46,487 nt of DNA from Chthonomonadales bacterium (GTDB lineage: Bacteria > Armatimonadota > Chthonomonadetes > Chthonomonadales > CAJBBX01). The notes under the pieces are model-generated. The model did no database searches, was not told the origin of the DNA, and worked only from the letters and a program-made list of their open reading frames with translations. Position 1 is the first letter of the stretch, and every line of letters starts with the position of its first letter. Shown here one piece after another: positions 26,701-35,138 of this stretch. The stretch lies in assembly GCA_013360745.1 (NCBI GenBank), contig JABWBA010000019.1:1-46487 (forward strand), read 5' to 3'. Position numbers and translations under genes: made by a program.

Positions 26701-26812
26701 GCGTCCTCTGGCCACCGTTGTCGTTGGCGGCATCCTATCGAGCACGCTCCTATCGCTGCTGGTCCTGCCGGCCCTCTACCTGCAGTTTGAAGGCCGCAGA
26801 CAGGAGGATTGA
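23726..26812 (+). CDS. czcA: CzcA-like heavy-metal RND efflux pump
   Basis: A 1028-residue inner-membrane proton/cation antiporter of the HME-RND family, of standard length. The ATG overlaps the czcB stop (TGATG). Family motifs are LPLDAVPDITTNQV near the N-terminus, PIETALGGLP, and the TM4 signature DFGLIVDGAVVMVEN. Its acidic residues D394, D400 and E407 have the same spacing as the essential D402/D408/E415 of Cupriavidus CzcA. This DFG...VDGAV form is typical of the Co/Zn/Cd group and differs from the Cu/Ag pump CusA. The nearby ZIP and ZntA-type genes support zinc-type cations. It converges with the ZIP gene, seven bases apart. Confidence 0.95.
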   Translation: MLDRLLNFSLTQRFLVLLCVVLLIGMGVVAWRTLPLDAVPDITTNQVVINTTTPGMGPSEVENLVTFPIETALGGLPDVEHVRSLSMYGLSQVTVTFKDHVDTYFARQLVNERLGSIADQLPTGISTPSMGPVSTGLGDIFQYAVESDKRSPMELRTLQDWVIRPQMRTTPGIVEINAAGGEEKQYVVEADPAKMLARGVSLHQLETALESNNANAGGGFIEKAGEQTIVRGVGLATSLDDIRHIVVDVEHGTPIYVKDIANVRLGSRPRTGLATRDGHEAVIAITQMLKGANSRQVATDVRERLTRVQEQLPTDVRLTPVYDRAELVNNTVATVRKSLLEGGVLVVAVLLFLLGNLRAALIVALAIPLSMLFAVLGMQRFGISGNLMSLGAIDFGLIVDGAVVMVENAVRRLALAREHAGRTLTRAEVRGYVAIAAQEVARPVAFAVGIITVVYLPILSLEGTEGKMFRPMAFTVVFALIGALILSLTVVPALASLVLSPNTREPRNVVMESASKAYRATLNGALRFRMITFGVSAAMVAVALLLLTRLGSEFIPQLNEGSMLVQPVRIRSASTGETIRLVTAAERALRTIPEVTTVFSRSGTPEVATDPMPMSMTDSFIMLKPRSQWRKGVTQESLVREMEAKLSAVPGQGYSFSQPIQLRFAELVAGVKADVGIKVFGEDMATLKRLADEIAGVMRGVPGAEDVSVEQVDDIPVLEIRPDRRAIARVGVNVSDIQDWVETAMGGKPLGQIIEGDRRFDLVVQLPDGLRREPDAIRALPIATPTGGAVTLGSLASVQVVPSPAQISREQGRRRVVVQMNVRGRDLAGFVAAAREAIKQKVTLPEGVYLDWGGQFENLQRAEARLLIVVPTALGLIFVLLFMTFGSIRQALLIFTGVPLAVTGGIFSLWLRGLPFSISAGVGFIALSGVAVLNGVVMVSAINALRQEGTKVAIAVRDGAAVRLRPVLMTAMVAALGFVPMALATGPGSEVQRPLATVVVGGILSSTLLSLLVLPALYLQFEGRRQED

Positions 26813-26819
26813 GGGTGCG

Positions 26820-27635
26820 TCATCCCAGGGCGACGTCGAGGACCATCATCAACCCGAAGCCGATCATCGTGGCGATGGTCACGGTGTCGATGTGCGCTTC
26901 GTGGCGCTGGGACTCGGGAATGAGCTCCTCCACCACGACGAAGATCATCGCCCCCGCTGCGAACGCGAGCGCGAAGGGGAGGATGTGAAGCATGTGGAGG
27001 ACGAACGCGGCGCCGGCAACTCCGGCGAGAGGCTCCACCATGCCTGAGGCCTGGCCCAGCAGAAAACTCCGCCACCGTCCCATCCCTTCGCGCCGAAGGG
27101 GCAGCGATACGGCCGCCCCTTCCGGGAAGTTCTGCAGCCCGATGCCGACCGCGAGCGCCACAGCGCTGCCCACCGTCGCTGCGGGCAGCTTTGCCGCCAC
27201 CGCGCCGAAAGCGACGCCCACCGCCAGCCCCTCCGGGATGTTGTGGAGCGTGATGGCGATGACGAGCAGGGTGCTCCGCTGCCACGAGGTCTGGATCCCC
27301 TCGGAGCGGTCGGAGGCGAGGCCCGGATGGACATGCGGCAGAAATCGATCGGTGAGCCGCATGAAGAGACCGCCGCCCAGAAAACCGGTAACCGCGGTGA
27401 GCCAGGCCACGTGGCCCATCTGCTCGGCCATCTCGATGGCGGGGGCGAGAAGCGACCAGAAGCTCGCCGCGATCATCACGCCCGCGGCGAAGCCGAGCAT
27501 CGAGTCCATGACCTTGGGCTGGACCTGCTTCGTGAAGAAGACCAGGCCCGCGCCGACGGCCGTCACGCCCCAGGTGAACAGCGTCGCGACCAGCGCCTGC
27601 ACCATCGGGTTCAGATTGCCCAGCGCCTCAAGCAT
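26820..27635 (-). CDS. ZIP family metal transporter (GufA-like)
   Basis: A 271-residue membrane protein with about eight helices. The ATG at 27635 follows GAGAGGCGG; a longer frame has no site and would overlap the ZntA-type gene's upstream region. Metal-site motifs are HNIPEGLAVG in TM4 and GLQNFPEGAAVS in TM5, the pattern of the GufA subfamily. A short loop HVHPG lies between TM3 and TM4. ZIP proteins usually bring zinc or other divalent cations into the cytoplasm. It is flanked by the CzcA exporter gene (convergent) and a Zn/Cd ATPase gene (divergent), so import and export of the same metal may be balanced at this locus. Confidence 0.92.
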   Translation of the reverse strand: MLEALGNLNPMVQALVATLFTWGVTAVGAGLVFFTKQVQPKVMDSMLGFAAGVMIAASFWSLLAPAIEMAEQMGHVAWLTAVTGFLGGGLFMRLTDRFLPHVHPGLASDRSEGIQTSWQRSTLLVIAITLHNIPEGLAVGVAFGAVAAKLPAATVGSAVALAVGIGLQNFPEGAAVSLPLRREGMGRWRSFLLGQASGMVEPLAGVAGAAFVLHMLHILPFALAFAAGAMIFVVVEELIPESQRHEAHIDTVTIATMIGFGLMMVLDVALG

Positions 27636-27672
27636 CGATCCGCCTCTCAACGAACGATTACGAATGAGCGAG

Positions 27673-27785
27673 AGTGTACCGAAAAGGCAGCATCGAGCGC
27701 ACCGCAGGCCCGATTCGCCCGCCCGCCGCACCGGCTGCGGCAGGCGTCGGGCTGGACCTGCTGGTCCGCCGGTCAGAGGTACACT
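27673..27785. promoter_or_regulatory. Divergent promoter region between the ZIP and ZntA-type genes
   Basis: Two copies of GGTACACT face opposite ways: minus strand at 27673-27680, 37 bases before the ZIP start, and plus strand at 27778-27785, 33 bases before the ATPase start. Each fits a -10 element and the shared GGTANN(A/C)T motif. A small dyad GGACC-TGCT-GGTCC (27754-27767) precedes the plus-strand copy and may be a regulator site. No -35 consensus is evident. Confidence 0.45.
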
Positions 27786-27818
27786 GAGCCGGCCCGAGGG
27801 GCTTCCGCCAGCGAACCG

Positions 27819-30026
27819 ATGAAGCAATCGACGTTCTATATCGCCAGGATGGACTGCCCCACCGAGGAGCAGCTGATCCGCAATCGGCTGCGCGCCATGG
27901 ACGGGGTCGATGAGCTCTCCTTCGACCTTCTTCAGCGGCGGCTGACCATCACCCACCGTCTCGACGATGACAAGAGCCTGCTCGCGGCGCTCCGGTCGCT
28001 CGGCATGGAGCCCCGCATGCTCGCGGATGCGGAGAGTGAGCGGGGCGGCGAGATCGATCACCCCGGACGTCGCACGGGCATCATCCTGATGGCCCTATCG
28101 GGCGTCGCCGCGGCCGCCTCCGAGGCCGTCGTCTGGATCGGCGCCAGTGAGCGCTCCGCCGGCGTCCTCGCCCTGGCCCTTCTGTCCATGCTCCTCGGGG
28201 GGCGCGATACGATCCGCAAAGGGTGGAACGCCATCCGGACGGCGACCCTGAACATCAACTTCCTGATGATGTTCGCGATCGCGGGCGCCATGGCCATCGG
28301 TCAGTGGCCTGAAGCGGCGATGGTGACCTTTCTCTTCGGCGTGGCCGAGATGATCGAGGGCCACTCCCTCGAACGGGCGCGCAACGCGGTTCGATCGCTG
28401 ATGGAGATGACCCCGGAGACCGTCCGCCGCCGCGATGCGAACGGCGCCTGGCGTGAGGAGCCCGCCGGGGAGGTGCCGGTCGGCGCCATTGTGTGGGTGC
28501 GTCCGGGCGAACGGGTGCCGCTCGACGGGGTCGTCACATCCGGCCAGTCCTATGTGAATCAGGCGCCGATAACCGGCGAAAGCCTGCCGGTGGAGAAACG
28601 ACCAGGCGATACGGTGTTCGCCGGTACCGTCAACGAGCGGGGCTCCTTCGAGTTCGAGGTTACCGCGAACAAGGGCAATACGACGCTGGCTCGGATCATC
28701 CGCACCGTGCAGGACGCGCAGGGCCAACGTGCCCCTACCCAGCGATTCATCGATCGGTTCGCCGTCTTTTACACCCCGGCCATGGTGGCCCTCGCCATCA
28801 CGGCAGCTGCCGTTCCGCCGCTGCTCCTGGGGCAGCCGGCGCTTCCGTGGATCTATCGAGCGCTGGTGCTGCTCGTGATTGCCTGTCCGTGCGCCCTCGT
28901 GATCTCGACACCGGTGACCATCGTCAGCGGGTTAGCGGCTGCAGCGCGCTGCGGCATCTTGATCAAGGGCGGCGCGTACCTCGAAGCTGGGCGGAACCTC
29001 AAGGTCATCGCCCTCGACAAGACGGGCACATTGACCCACGGCAGGCCCGAGGTTACCGACGTGATGACGCTCAACGGCGCCGATCCTGACCTCGCCCTGC
29101 AGATCGCCGCCAGCCTGGACGCCCATTCCGAGCATCCCATCGCGTCGGCCATCGTCGCTCGCTGGACCGGCGCGAACCATACCAACCCCGGGTCCGCTGA
29201 ACCGGAACGAATGGAGGCGATCGTCCGGTCGGGCCAGCTCCTGCCGGTGGACGGGTTCGAGTCGATCACCGGCCGGGGTGTCCGGGGATCCGTGGATGGA
29301 CGGTTGTACTATGTCGGCAATCACCGATTGACGGAGGACAACGGCGTCTGCGGCCCACACGTCGAGGCGCTTCTGGAGAAGCTGGAACAGCAGGGCAAGA
29401 CGACGGTCGTACTGACCGACGCGAATGCGGCGATCGCCGTGATGGGCGTAGCCGACACGGTGCGAACGACGAGCGTCGAAGCCGTGGATCGGCTGCACCG
29501 CCTCGGGGTCCAGACCGTGATGCTCACCGGCGACAACCACACGACGGCCAGAGCCATCGCCGAGCGAGTCGGCATCGACGATGTCCGGGGCGATCTGCTC
29601 CCCGAGGACAAACTGGCGGCCGTCAGCGACCTTCTCGCCCGATACGGCGCGGTAGGCATGGTAGGGGACGGCATCAACGACGCTCCGGCCCTTGCGCGGG
29701 CGACCATCGGCATCGCCATGGGGGCCGCAGGCACGGACACCGCGCTCGAAACGGCCGATGTCGCGCTGATGCAGGACGACCTGCGCGGGCTTCCCGATTA
29801 TCTTCTCCTCTGTCGTTTCGCCTCCCGCGTCCTGAAGCAGAACATCGCCCTCGCCATCGGCATCAAAGCCGTCTTTTTCGCCCTCGCGGTGGCAGGCCTG
29901 GCGACGCTGTGGATGGCGGTGTTCGCCGACATGGGCGCGAGCCTGCTGGTGGTGTTCAACGGGCTGCGGACGCTCGGCTTCGCCAAATCGCCGGCGCGCC
30001 GGACAGGGAGCATTGCCGCTCCGTAG
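27819..30026 (+). CDS. zntA: Zn/Cd/Pb-type P1B ATPase (ZntA/CadA-like)
   Basis: A 735-residue cation-exporting ATPase. The ATG at 27819 is preferred; the frame open from 27243 is antisense to the ZIP gene and is an artefact. The N-terminal metal-binding domain starts FYIARMDCPTEEQLIRNRL, a form with one cysteine instead of CxxC. Core motifs are TGES (actuator), CPC at 356-358 in the metal channel, DKTGT with phosphorylated D400, the HP region near SEHPIASAI, and MVGDGINDAPAL. The last helices carry NIALAIGIKAVFF and ADMGASLLVVFNGLRTL, where the lysine and aspartate mark the zinc/cadmium/lead subgroup. It exports these metals to the periplasm for CzcCBA to clear. Confidence 0.95.
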   Translation: MKQSTFYIARMDCPTEEQLIRNRLRAMDGVDELSFDLLQRRLTITHRLDDDKSLLAALRSLGMEPRMLADAESERGGEIDHPGRRTGIILMALSGVAAAASEAVVWIGASERSAGVLALALLSMLLGGRDTIRKGWNAIRTATLNINFLMMFAIAGAMAIGQWPEAAMVTFLFGVAEMIEGHSLERARNAVRSLMEMTPETVRRRDANGAWREEPAGEVPVGAIVWVRPGERVPLDGVVTSGQSYVNQAPITGESLPVEKRPGDTVFAGTVNERGSFEFEVTANKGNTTLARIIRTVQDAQGQRAPTQRFIDRFAVFYTPAMVALAITAAAVPPLLLGQPALPWIYRALVLLVIACPCALVISTPVTIVSGLAAAARCGILIKGGAYLEAGRNLKVIALDKTGTLTHGRPEVTDVMTLNGADPDLALQIAASLDAHSEHPIASAIVARWTGANHTNPGSAEPERMEAIVRSGQLLPVDGFESITGRGVRGSVDGRLYYVGNHRLTEDNGVCGPHVEALLEKLEQQGKTTVVLTDANAAIAVMGVADTVRTTSVEAVDRLHRLGVQTVMLTGDNHTTARAIAERVGIDDVRGDLLPEDKLAAVSDLLARYGAVGMVGDGINDAPALARATIGIAMGAAGTDTALETADVALMQDDLRGLPDYLLLCRFASRVLKQNIALAIGIKAVFFALAVAGLATLWMAVFADMGASLLVVFNGLRTLGFAKSPARRTGSIAAP

Positions 30027-30038
30027 CCCTCCCTCCGA

Positions 30039-30068
30039 CAGCCAGCGCGCTCCAGGACCGACTGGCTG
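30039..30068 (+). terminator. Possible terminator after the P1B ATPase gene
   Basis: CAGCCAG (30039-30045) and CTGGCTG (30062-30068) form a seven-base stem with a 16-base loop, 12 bases after the ATPase stop. No T tract follows. It is a weak candidate. Confidence 0.25.
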
Positions 30069-30159
30069 GATCGCAGCCGGTTCGGATCGAACGGGCCGGA
30101 TCGAGTTCACGCCGCCACGCGGCTCGCAGGTCCGAAAATGCGGAACCGCGGGTACGGAG

Positions 30160-30167
30160 GGTATGAT
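30160..30167 (+). promoter_or_regulatory. Candidate -10 element GGTATGAT upstream of the prepilin gene
   Basis: GGTATGAT lies 56 bases before the prepilin ATG in a 197-base non-coding gap and fits the shared GGTANN(A/C)T motif. TATGAT is a good -10 hexamer; the -35 position (TGCGGA) is poor. Confidence 0.45.
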
Positions 30168-30223
30168 GGGTTGATCCGCCCCGCTGCGTGTCGTGGCACG
30201 CCGGGAGCTATCCGGGAGGCGCT

Positions 30224-31033
30224 ATGTACCACCGACGCGGTTTCACCCTTATCGAGCTTCTCGTAGTCATCGCCATCATCGCGATACTGGCGGCCATCCT
30301 CTTTCCGGTCTTCGCCCAGGCGCGCGAGAAGGCGCGGGCGGTCTCCTGCCTGAGCAATCACAAGCAGCTCGGCACCGGCCTGATGCTGTACGTTCAGGAC
30401 TACGACGAGACCTATCCGATCACGTTCTACATGGGCTTCGAAGGCGCGGCTCCGTGCATCCTGACCTCGTTCCAGGCCCTGCAGCCCTATCAGAAGAACT
30501 CCCAGATCGTCGTCTGCCCCAGCGATGCGCAGCAGCTCGATTTCGTCAGCGCCACGGCCCTCATGGGTTTCCCTGCGCCGTGCAGCGCGGCCCCGCCGGT
30601 CCGCTACCTCAGCTACCAGCCCAACATGCGGCTGATCGATGTCGGCGACCCGAACTATCTGGTGAACCCGGTCAACGGCTTCACCGGTCGGCCGGTGCGC
30701 CGCATGGCGGATGTCGAGTTTCCCGCGGAGACCGGCGCGTATGCCGACGCGACGATCGCCCTCCAGGGCGGCACCGCGAACTACACCACGTACGACATGC
30801 CCGTACAGGCGCGTCATACATCGACGATCAACGTCAGCTTTGCGGATGGCCATGCGAAGCTCATGCATGTCAAGCCCGAGCTCAACGGAGCCGGAACCCA
30901 GCTCGGCGGCTTGCAGCTCGACGGCAAGCCGATCCGGTCCTATCTGATCACCGACCGGGGTCCCTACCAGAATCGACGCCAGGTCTGGGGCATTCCCTAC
31001 CAGCTTCCCGACGGCTCCTGGGGCATTCGCTAG
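30224..31033 (+). CDS. Type IV prepilin-like protein with H-X9-DG motif (DUF1559 type)
   Basis: A 269-residue pseudopilin-like protein. The ATG at 30224 follows GGGAGG. The leader MYHRRG is cut before FTLIELLVV, with the required glutamate at mature position +5, so a prepilin peptidase is expected elsewhere. The hydrophobic helix is followed by [16 protein letters not shown] and [16 protein letters not shown]. The C-terminus has [12 protein letters not shown], the H-X9-DG signature. Genomes of Armatimonadota and Planctomycetota carry many such paralogues as likely secretion-system or surface-filament subunits; the exact partner is unknown. This gene is the best lineage marker in the window. 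Confidence 0.92.
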   Translation: MYHRRGFTLIELLVVIAIIAILAAILFPVFAQAREKARAVSCLSNHKQLGTGLMLYVQDYDETYPITFYMGFEGAAPCILTSFQALQPYQKNSQIVVCPSDAQQLDFVSATALMGFPAPCSAAPPVRYLSYQPNMRLIDVGDPNYLVNPVNGFTGRPVRRMADVEFPAETGAYADATIALQGGTANYTTYDMPVQARHTSTINVSFADGHAKLMHVKPELNGAGTQLGGLQLDGKPIRSYLITDRGPYQNRRQVWGIPYQLPDGSWGIR

Positions 31034-31064
31034 CGTTCCGAAGCGTCCGCGAGTTCATGGCGCC

Positions 31065-32369
31065 ATGCGCATTCTTCATCTGGCGGCCGGCGCAGGCGGA
31101 ATGTACTGCGGGGCGTGCGCCCGGGACGTCGGACTTGCCCGTGAACTGATCCGTAGAGGGCACGATGTGGAGATCGTGCCCCTCTACACGCCGCTCCGTT
31201 TCGACGGCGTGGAGCCGTTACCGACCGCGCCCGTCCAGATGGGCGGTGTCAATGCCTATCTCGAGCAAGTTCTCCCCTTCTGGCGCAGCATGCCCGGGCT
31301 CGTGCGCGGCGCGCTGAACCGGGAATCGGTCCTCAATCTCGCCACCCGGTTTGCGGTATCCACGCGGGCCGCGGACCTCGGACCGATGATCGTCTCAGTT
31401 CTGCAGGGCGCAGAGGGGCGGCAGCGACGGTCCCTGATGGAGGTCATGGCCTACGTGCAGCGAGGCCCGAAGCCCGACCTTGTCTCCATCACCAACTCAC
31501 TGCTCACCGGCATCGCCCCCATCCTCAAGCGGAATCTCAACGTTCCGATCGTCTGCGGCCTCCAGGGCGAGGACGACTTCGTCGCCGCCGCACCCGAACC
31601 GCACCGGACCCGCGCCATCGACCTCGTTCGCCGTAACGCCCGTTCGGTGGACCTGTTCCTATCGCCCGGCATCGCCTATGCCGCCTCCATGGCGGCGTTT
31701 CTGGACACACCCCCCGATCGCATCACGCATGTGCGGGTCGGGATCGATCCAGCGCCCTACCGATTATCGGCCCGTACACGCCCCTACCCATTTACGATCG
31801 GCTACCTCTCGGTCATCACGGAGGCGAAAGGGCTGGATATCCTTGTCGACGCCCTCCTCATGCTGCTCGACGAGGGGAGGGAGGTGGAGCTCGCGGTAGC
31901 CGGCAAGATCATGGATCCCCGATACTGGGAGCGCCTGGTCCGGCGCCTCGAAGATGCGGGCCGCTCCCGCCAGGTCCGCTATCTGGGCGAGGTCGATTTC
32001 CGCGGCAAAGTGCAGTTGTTCCGGACCAGCTCCGTGGTCTGTGTGGCCAGCCGGATCGCCGAATCCCGGGGCGTGGTCGCTCTCGAGGCCCAGTCGGCCG
32101 GTGTTCCCGTCGTCCTGCCGAATACCGGCGTGTTCCCCGAGATGATCGAGCTGACCCGCGGCGGCACGCTCTACCGCGCTCAGGATCCGGAGGATCTGGC
32201 CCGGGCGATCGCGCGGCTCATGGATCAGCCCGACGAGACGGTTCGGATGGGACGCGACGGCCCCATCGGCATCGGTCGGCATTACACGGCAGCCCATATG
32301 GCCGACGGATTCCTCGAGGCGATTCGCCCTCTCCTCTCGGAGCCCGCGCTCGATGTCCCGATCCCATAG
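31065..32369 (+). CDS. Family 4 glycosyltransferase
   Basis: A 434-residue GT-B fold transferase that would move a sugar from a nucleotide-sugar donor to an unknown acceptor. The start MRILHLAAGAGGMYCGACARD is the usual donor-side glycine-rich loop region. The C-terminal Rossmann domain shows IGYLSVITEAKGLDILVDAL and the retaining E-x7-E motif ESRGVVALE, followed by GVPVVLPNTGVFPEMIE. No signal peptide or membrane helix is seen, so it is cytoplasmic or peripheral. It lies 31 bases after the prepilin gene and may share its transcript; no other cell-surface biosynthesis gene is close. Confidence 0.9.
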   Translation: MRILHLAAGAGGMYCGACARDVGLARELIRRGHDVEIVPLYTPLRFDGVEPLPTAPVQMGGVNAYLEQVLPFWRSMPGLVRGALNRESVLNLATRFAVSTRAADLGPMIVSVLQGAEGRQRRSLMEVMAYVQRGPKPDLVSITNSLLTGIAPILKRNLNVPIVCGLQGEDDFVAAAPEPHRTRAIDLVRRNARSVDLFLSPGIAYAASMAAFLDTPPDRITHVRVGIDPAPYRLSARTRPYPFTIGYLSVITEAKGLDILVDALLMLLDEGREVELAVAGKIMDPRYWERLVRRLEDAGRSRQVRYLGEVDFRGKVQLFRTSSVVCVASRIAESRGVVALEAQSAGVPVVLPNTGVFPEMIELTRGGTLYRAQDPEDLARAIARLMDQPDETVRMGRDGPIGIGRHYTAAHMADGFLEAIRPLLSEPALDVPIP

Positions 32370-32495
32370 ACGCCGCCTCCGCTCCGCTGCGGCCCTGCCG
32401 CGCGCCGGCTGTCGATGGACCGCAGCTCGTCCCGATCCGCCTCAGGACCGGTCGGTTCCGGCGCCGCATGCAACCAGCGCGCTGAAGGAGAGACC

Positions 32496-33821
32496 ATGCG
32501 AACCATCTGCCCGAGGTTTCTGATCGTCCCGCTCCTGTTCATGGCGGCGTCCGTCGCGCTGCGTGGCGCTGGAGCCCCGCCCGTGCGCCCGCTCCTTCGG
32601 GAGATCATGGGCATCAACGGCCACACGGTCCAGTTCAAGCCCGAGCTCTACAAACAGGTCTGTCGATTGGCCCGGGATTACCATCCGCTGGCCTGGGATA
32701 TCGGCAGCGAGACCAACTTCGCCCCGCGATTTCCCTTCGCTCGCAACCGCGTCGATTGGGAGGCGGTCTACGGAGCGTGGGTTCGGGAAGGCTTTACGGT
32801 TAATCCCTGCGTTATGTTCGACACCGTCGAGGCGAAGCAGTGGCTGGATATTCCCAGGGACGCCTTCGCCTATGGCCTGAGCTTCGCGCGGTTCTTCGGC
32901 CCCTCCGGGACCCAGCGGCTCGCCGAATCGATCGAGATCGGGAACGAGCCGGGAACGTACGAGGACGGGATCTACCGGGCTGTGTTCGAGAACATGGCCC
33001 GTGGCGTTCGGCAGGGCGATCCGAAGATGAAGATCGCCACCTGCGCGGTGACGCTCGGCAAGAGCCACCGCTACGCCAAGAGCATCGAGTGCTTCGAGGG
33101 CCTCGAAGGCCTCTACGATGTCCTCAGCTTCCATTGCTACCCCGAGGTCGAAGGCTGGCCGACATGGCGTCGCAGTTTTCCCGAAGACCCGTCGATCCCG
33201 TTCCTGAAGGAGATTCGGGCGATGATGGAATGGCGCGACGCCCACGCCCCCGGCAAGGCGGTCTGGCTCACCGAGTTCGGCTGGGACGCGACCACGAAGC
33301 CCCGGCCATCGACGGGCGACTTCGCCCGATGGGAGGGGTCGACCGAGACACAGCAGGCCCAGTGGCTGGTGCGGGCGTTCCTCGTCTTCGCCGGGATCGG
33401 CCTCGAGCGGGCCTATATCTTCTTCTTTGACGATAACGATGAGCCCCGCCTGCACGGGTCGAGCGGCATCACCCGACGCTTCGAGCCCAAACCCGCCTTC
33501 CACGCCCTCGCCCATCTCTATCGAACGCTGGGGGACCATCGTTTTGACGCCGTTCGCACCGAAGAGCCGGGGAACGTCTATGTCTACGACTTCCAGAAAG
33601 GGAGCGACCCTGCCGAGGGCGTGCGCGTGGTCTGGTCGCCCACGGGGGCGGGGCGCACCATCGAACGGTCCATACCCGCGCCGCCCGGGACGATCCTAGG
33701 CGTCGAGCGGATGCCGCTCAAGGCCGGTGCGGCTGAGACCGTCGCCTATACGAACGCCGACGGCCGCCTGACCCTGAGCGTGACCGAATCGCCGGTCTAC
33801 ATCCGGTTTCGGCGGAAGTAG
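32496..33821 (+). CDS. Exported clan GH-A glycoside hydrolase-like protein
   Basis: A 441-residue protein. GAAGGAG six bases before the ATG at 32496 fixes the start. A signal peptide (RFLIVPLLFMAASVALRGAG) precedes a TIM barrel. The acid/base candidate E151 lies in EIGNEPG and the nucleophile candidate E260 in WLTEFGWD, the clan GH-A arrangement of retaining beta-glycosidases. The segment YIFFFDDNDEP and a C-terminal beta domain (VRVVWSPTGAGRTIERSI) resemble GH39/GH5-related enzymes, but I cannot fix the family. It sits 126 bases after the glycosyltransferase and converges with the URO-D-like gene, five bases apart. Confidence 0.8.
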   Translation: MRTICPRFLIVPLLFMAASVALRGAGAPPVRPLLREIMGINGHTVQFKPELYKQVCRLARDYHPLAWDIGSETNFAPRFPFARNRVDWEAVYGAWVREGFTVNPCVMFDTVEAKQWLDIPRDAFAYGLSFARFFGPSGTQRLAESIEIGNEPGTYEDGIYRAVFENMARGVRQGDPKMKIATCAVTLGKSHRYAKSIECFEGLEGLYDVLSFHCYPEVEGWPTWRRSFPEDPSIPFLKEIRAMMEWRDAHAPGKAVWLTEFGWDATTKPRPSTGDFARWEGSTETQQAQWLVRAFLVFAGIGLERAYIFFFDDNDEPRLHGSSGITRRFEPKPAFHALAHLYRTLGDHRFDAVRTEEPGNVYVYDFQKGSDPAEGVRVVWSPTGAGRTIERSIPAPPGTILGVERMPLKAGAAETVAYTNADGRLTLSVTESPVYIRFRRK

Positions 33822-33826
33822 GCGGC

Positions 33827-35005
33827 CTACCCGCCCAGCTCCACACACCGCTTGCGGTAGTGGAGGTAGTTGTCCAGAGAGACCTCCTCGGGCACGCCGT
33901 GATCGCAGGTCGGAATATACCCGCCTCTCGACCGCATCGTCGGCAGGATCCTCTCGACCATGGCGTCGATCTCTTCTGTCGTCGTTGCCAACACCCGTTT
34001 GTCGATGCCGCCGAACATCGCCAGTCCGGGATACTGGCGGCCGAGCTCGACGACGTCGGAGCCCGCCGCCACCTCGAACGGCGACATCGCGTCCATACCG
34101 ATCTCCAGATAGACGGGGATGGCTGGTCGCGGATCGCCATCCGTGTCTATATGGATATAGAGATGCCGGCTCCGGTCCAGCTGACGGGACCGTATGTTGG
34201 CGATCAGCTGCTGATAGTAGGGAAAGAGGAACGCCCGCATCATCGAGGGTGAGATCAACAGGCCGTGGTTGTAGCAGATATCCTCGGCGATGTAGAGCTC
34301 GTCCAGCGTCAGCCGCTCCTGATGGCGGGCGATCACCGCGTCGGCCAGTTCGAACCATGCCTCCATGCAGCTGTGGATGAGCTCGGGCTGGTCCAGAAAA
34401 GCGTAGAGTAGATCCGCCGGCCCGATCAGGCTCCGGAGGTACATGAAGCCGCCGATGACATGCTGGCTGATCATCATCCCGCGCGCGGCCTGTTCCTGAA
34501 CCCGGGGCAGCCACGCGGCCATATCCGCATACCGTTCGGGCGAGGCGGGATCCAGCCGCCACCGTACATTCTCGTGCCAGGAGCGCAGGTCCGATACGGG
34601 ATGATGCAGATATTCCGGCATAAAGCCGTCCCGTCGACCTTTGAAGTAGAGGACGTGGCGGCCGGCGACATCCTGAACCACCTCGTGGTCGCCCCGATCT
34701 TCGATGACGACCTCCTCATACCCCGGTGAGAACGGGGCTTCGCACCAGCCCAGGCCGCCCAGGCCCGTCCGTCCGGGAGGATCGTAGTCGAAGAACTCGG
34801 CAAAGTCGACCGTCCGATCGAGCCCTTGCTCATACCATCGGTCCAGACAGTAGTAGCCGAACTCCCTGCGGACCAGACGGAGGCCCGGCGTTCGCGCGTA
34901 GGTGTCCCTCAGGCTCCGCGCCGCTTCGACCATCGTCTCCCGCGGCGGAAGGGAATGAATGCCATCGGATGCGATTGTAGACGGACCCTGAACGAGTTCT
35001 GTCAT
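33827..35005 (-). CDS. Uroporphyrinogen decarboxylase-like protein, second paralogue
   Basis: A 392-residue cytoplasmic TIM-barrel protein of the URO-D superfamily, the last gene of the four-gene minus-strand cluster. The ATG at 35005 is preceded by an in-frame GTG that could also start it. Landmarks are VIGGFMYLRSLIGPADLLYAF, LYIAEDICYNHGLLISP, HIDTDGD, FGGIDKRVLA and PTCDHGVPEEVSLDNY. The zinc-binding H-x-C of corrinoid methyltransferases is H-I-D here and the HemE RQAGRY motif is missing, as in the paralogue at 7065. Its C-terminal cysteine (PTCDHG) is kept. The 133-base gap to the DUF6259 gene upstream shows no clear terminator. Confidence 0.85.
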   Translation of the reverse strand: MTELVQGPSTIASDGIHSLPPRETMVEAARSLRDTYARTPGLRLVRREFGYYCLDRWYEQGLDRTVDFAEFFDYDPPGRTGLGGLGWCEAPFSPGYEEVVIEDRGDHEVVQDVAGRHVLYFKGRRDGFMPEYLHHPVSDLRSWHENVRWRLDPASPERYADMAAWLPRVQEQAARGMMISQHVIGGFMYLRSLIGPADLLYAFLDQPELIHSCMEAWFELADAVIARHQERLTLDELYIAEDICYNHGLLISPSMMRAFLFPYYQQLIANIRSRQLDRSRHLYIHIDTDGDPRPAIPVYLEIGMDAMSPFEVAAGSDVVELGRQYPGLAMFGGIDKRVLATTTEEIDAMVERILPTMRSRGGYIPTCDHGVPEEVSLDNYLHYRKRCVELGG

Positions 35006-35138
35006 CACCGTTGCCCCGTGTAATCACGCAGTGTAGCACCGCGAGGGGCGTTTCTCTCTCCCTTCCGATTCCATCGATTAGTCGGGCTCACTACTACCAG
35101 CGGTGTTGGATCGAGGCGGCCCGGGAGCGGCGCACGCG

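Noticed and set aside
23726-26812. CusA (copper/silver) identity for the RND pump
   Set aside because: The TM4 motif is DFG...VDGAV, typical of the Co/Zn/Cd group, and the neighbours are zinc-type transporters.
27243-27818. Upstream extension of the P1B ATPase gene
   Set aside because: It runs antisense through the ZIP gene and lacks a ribosome site; the metal-binding domain starts naturally at 27819.
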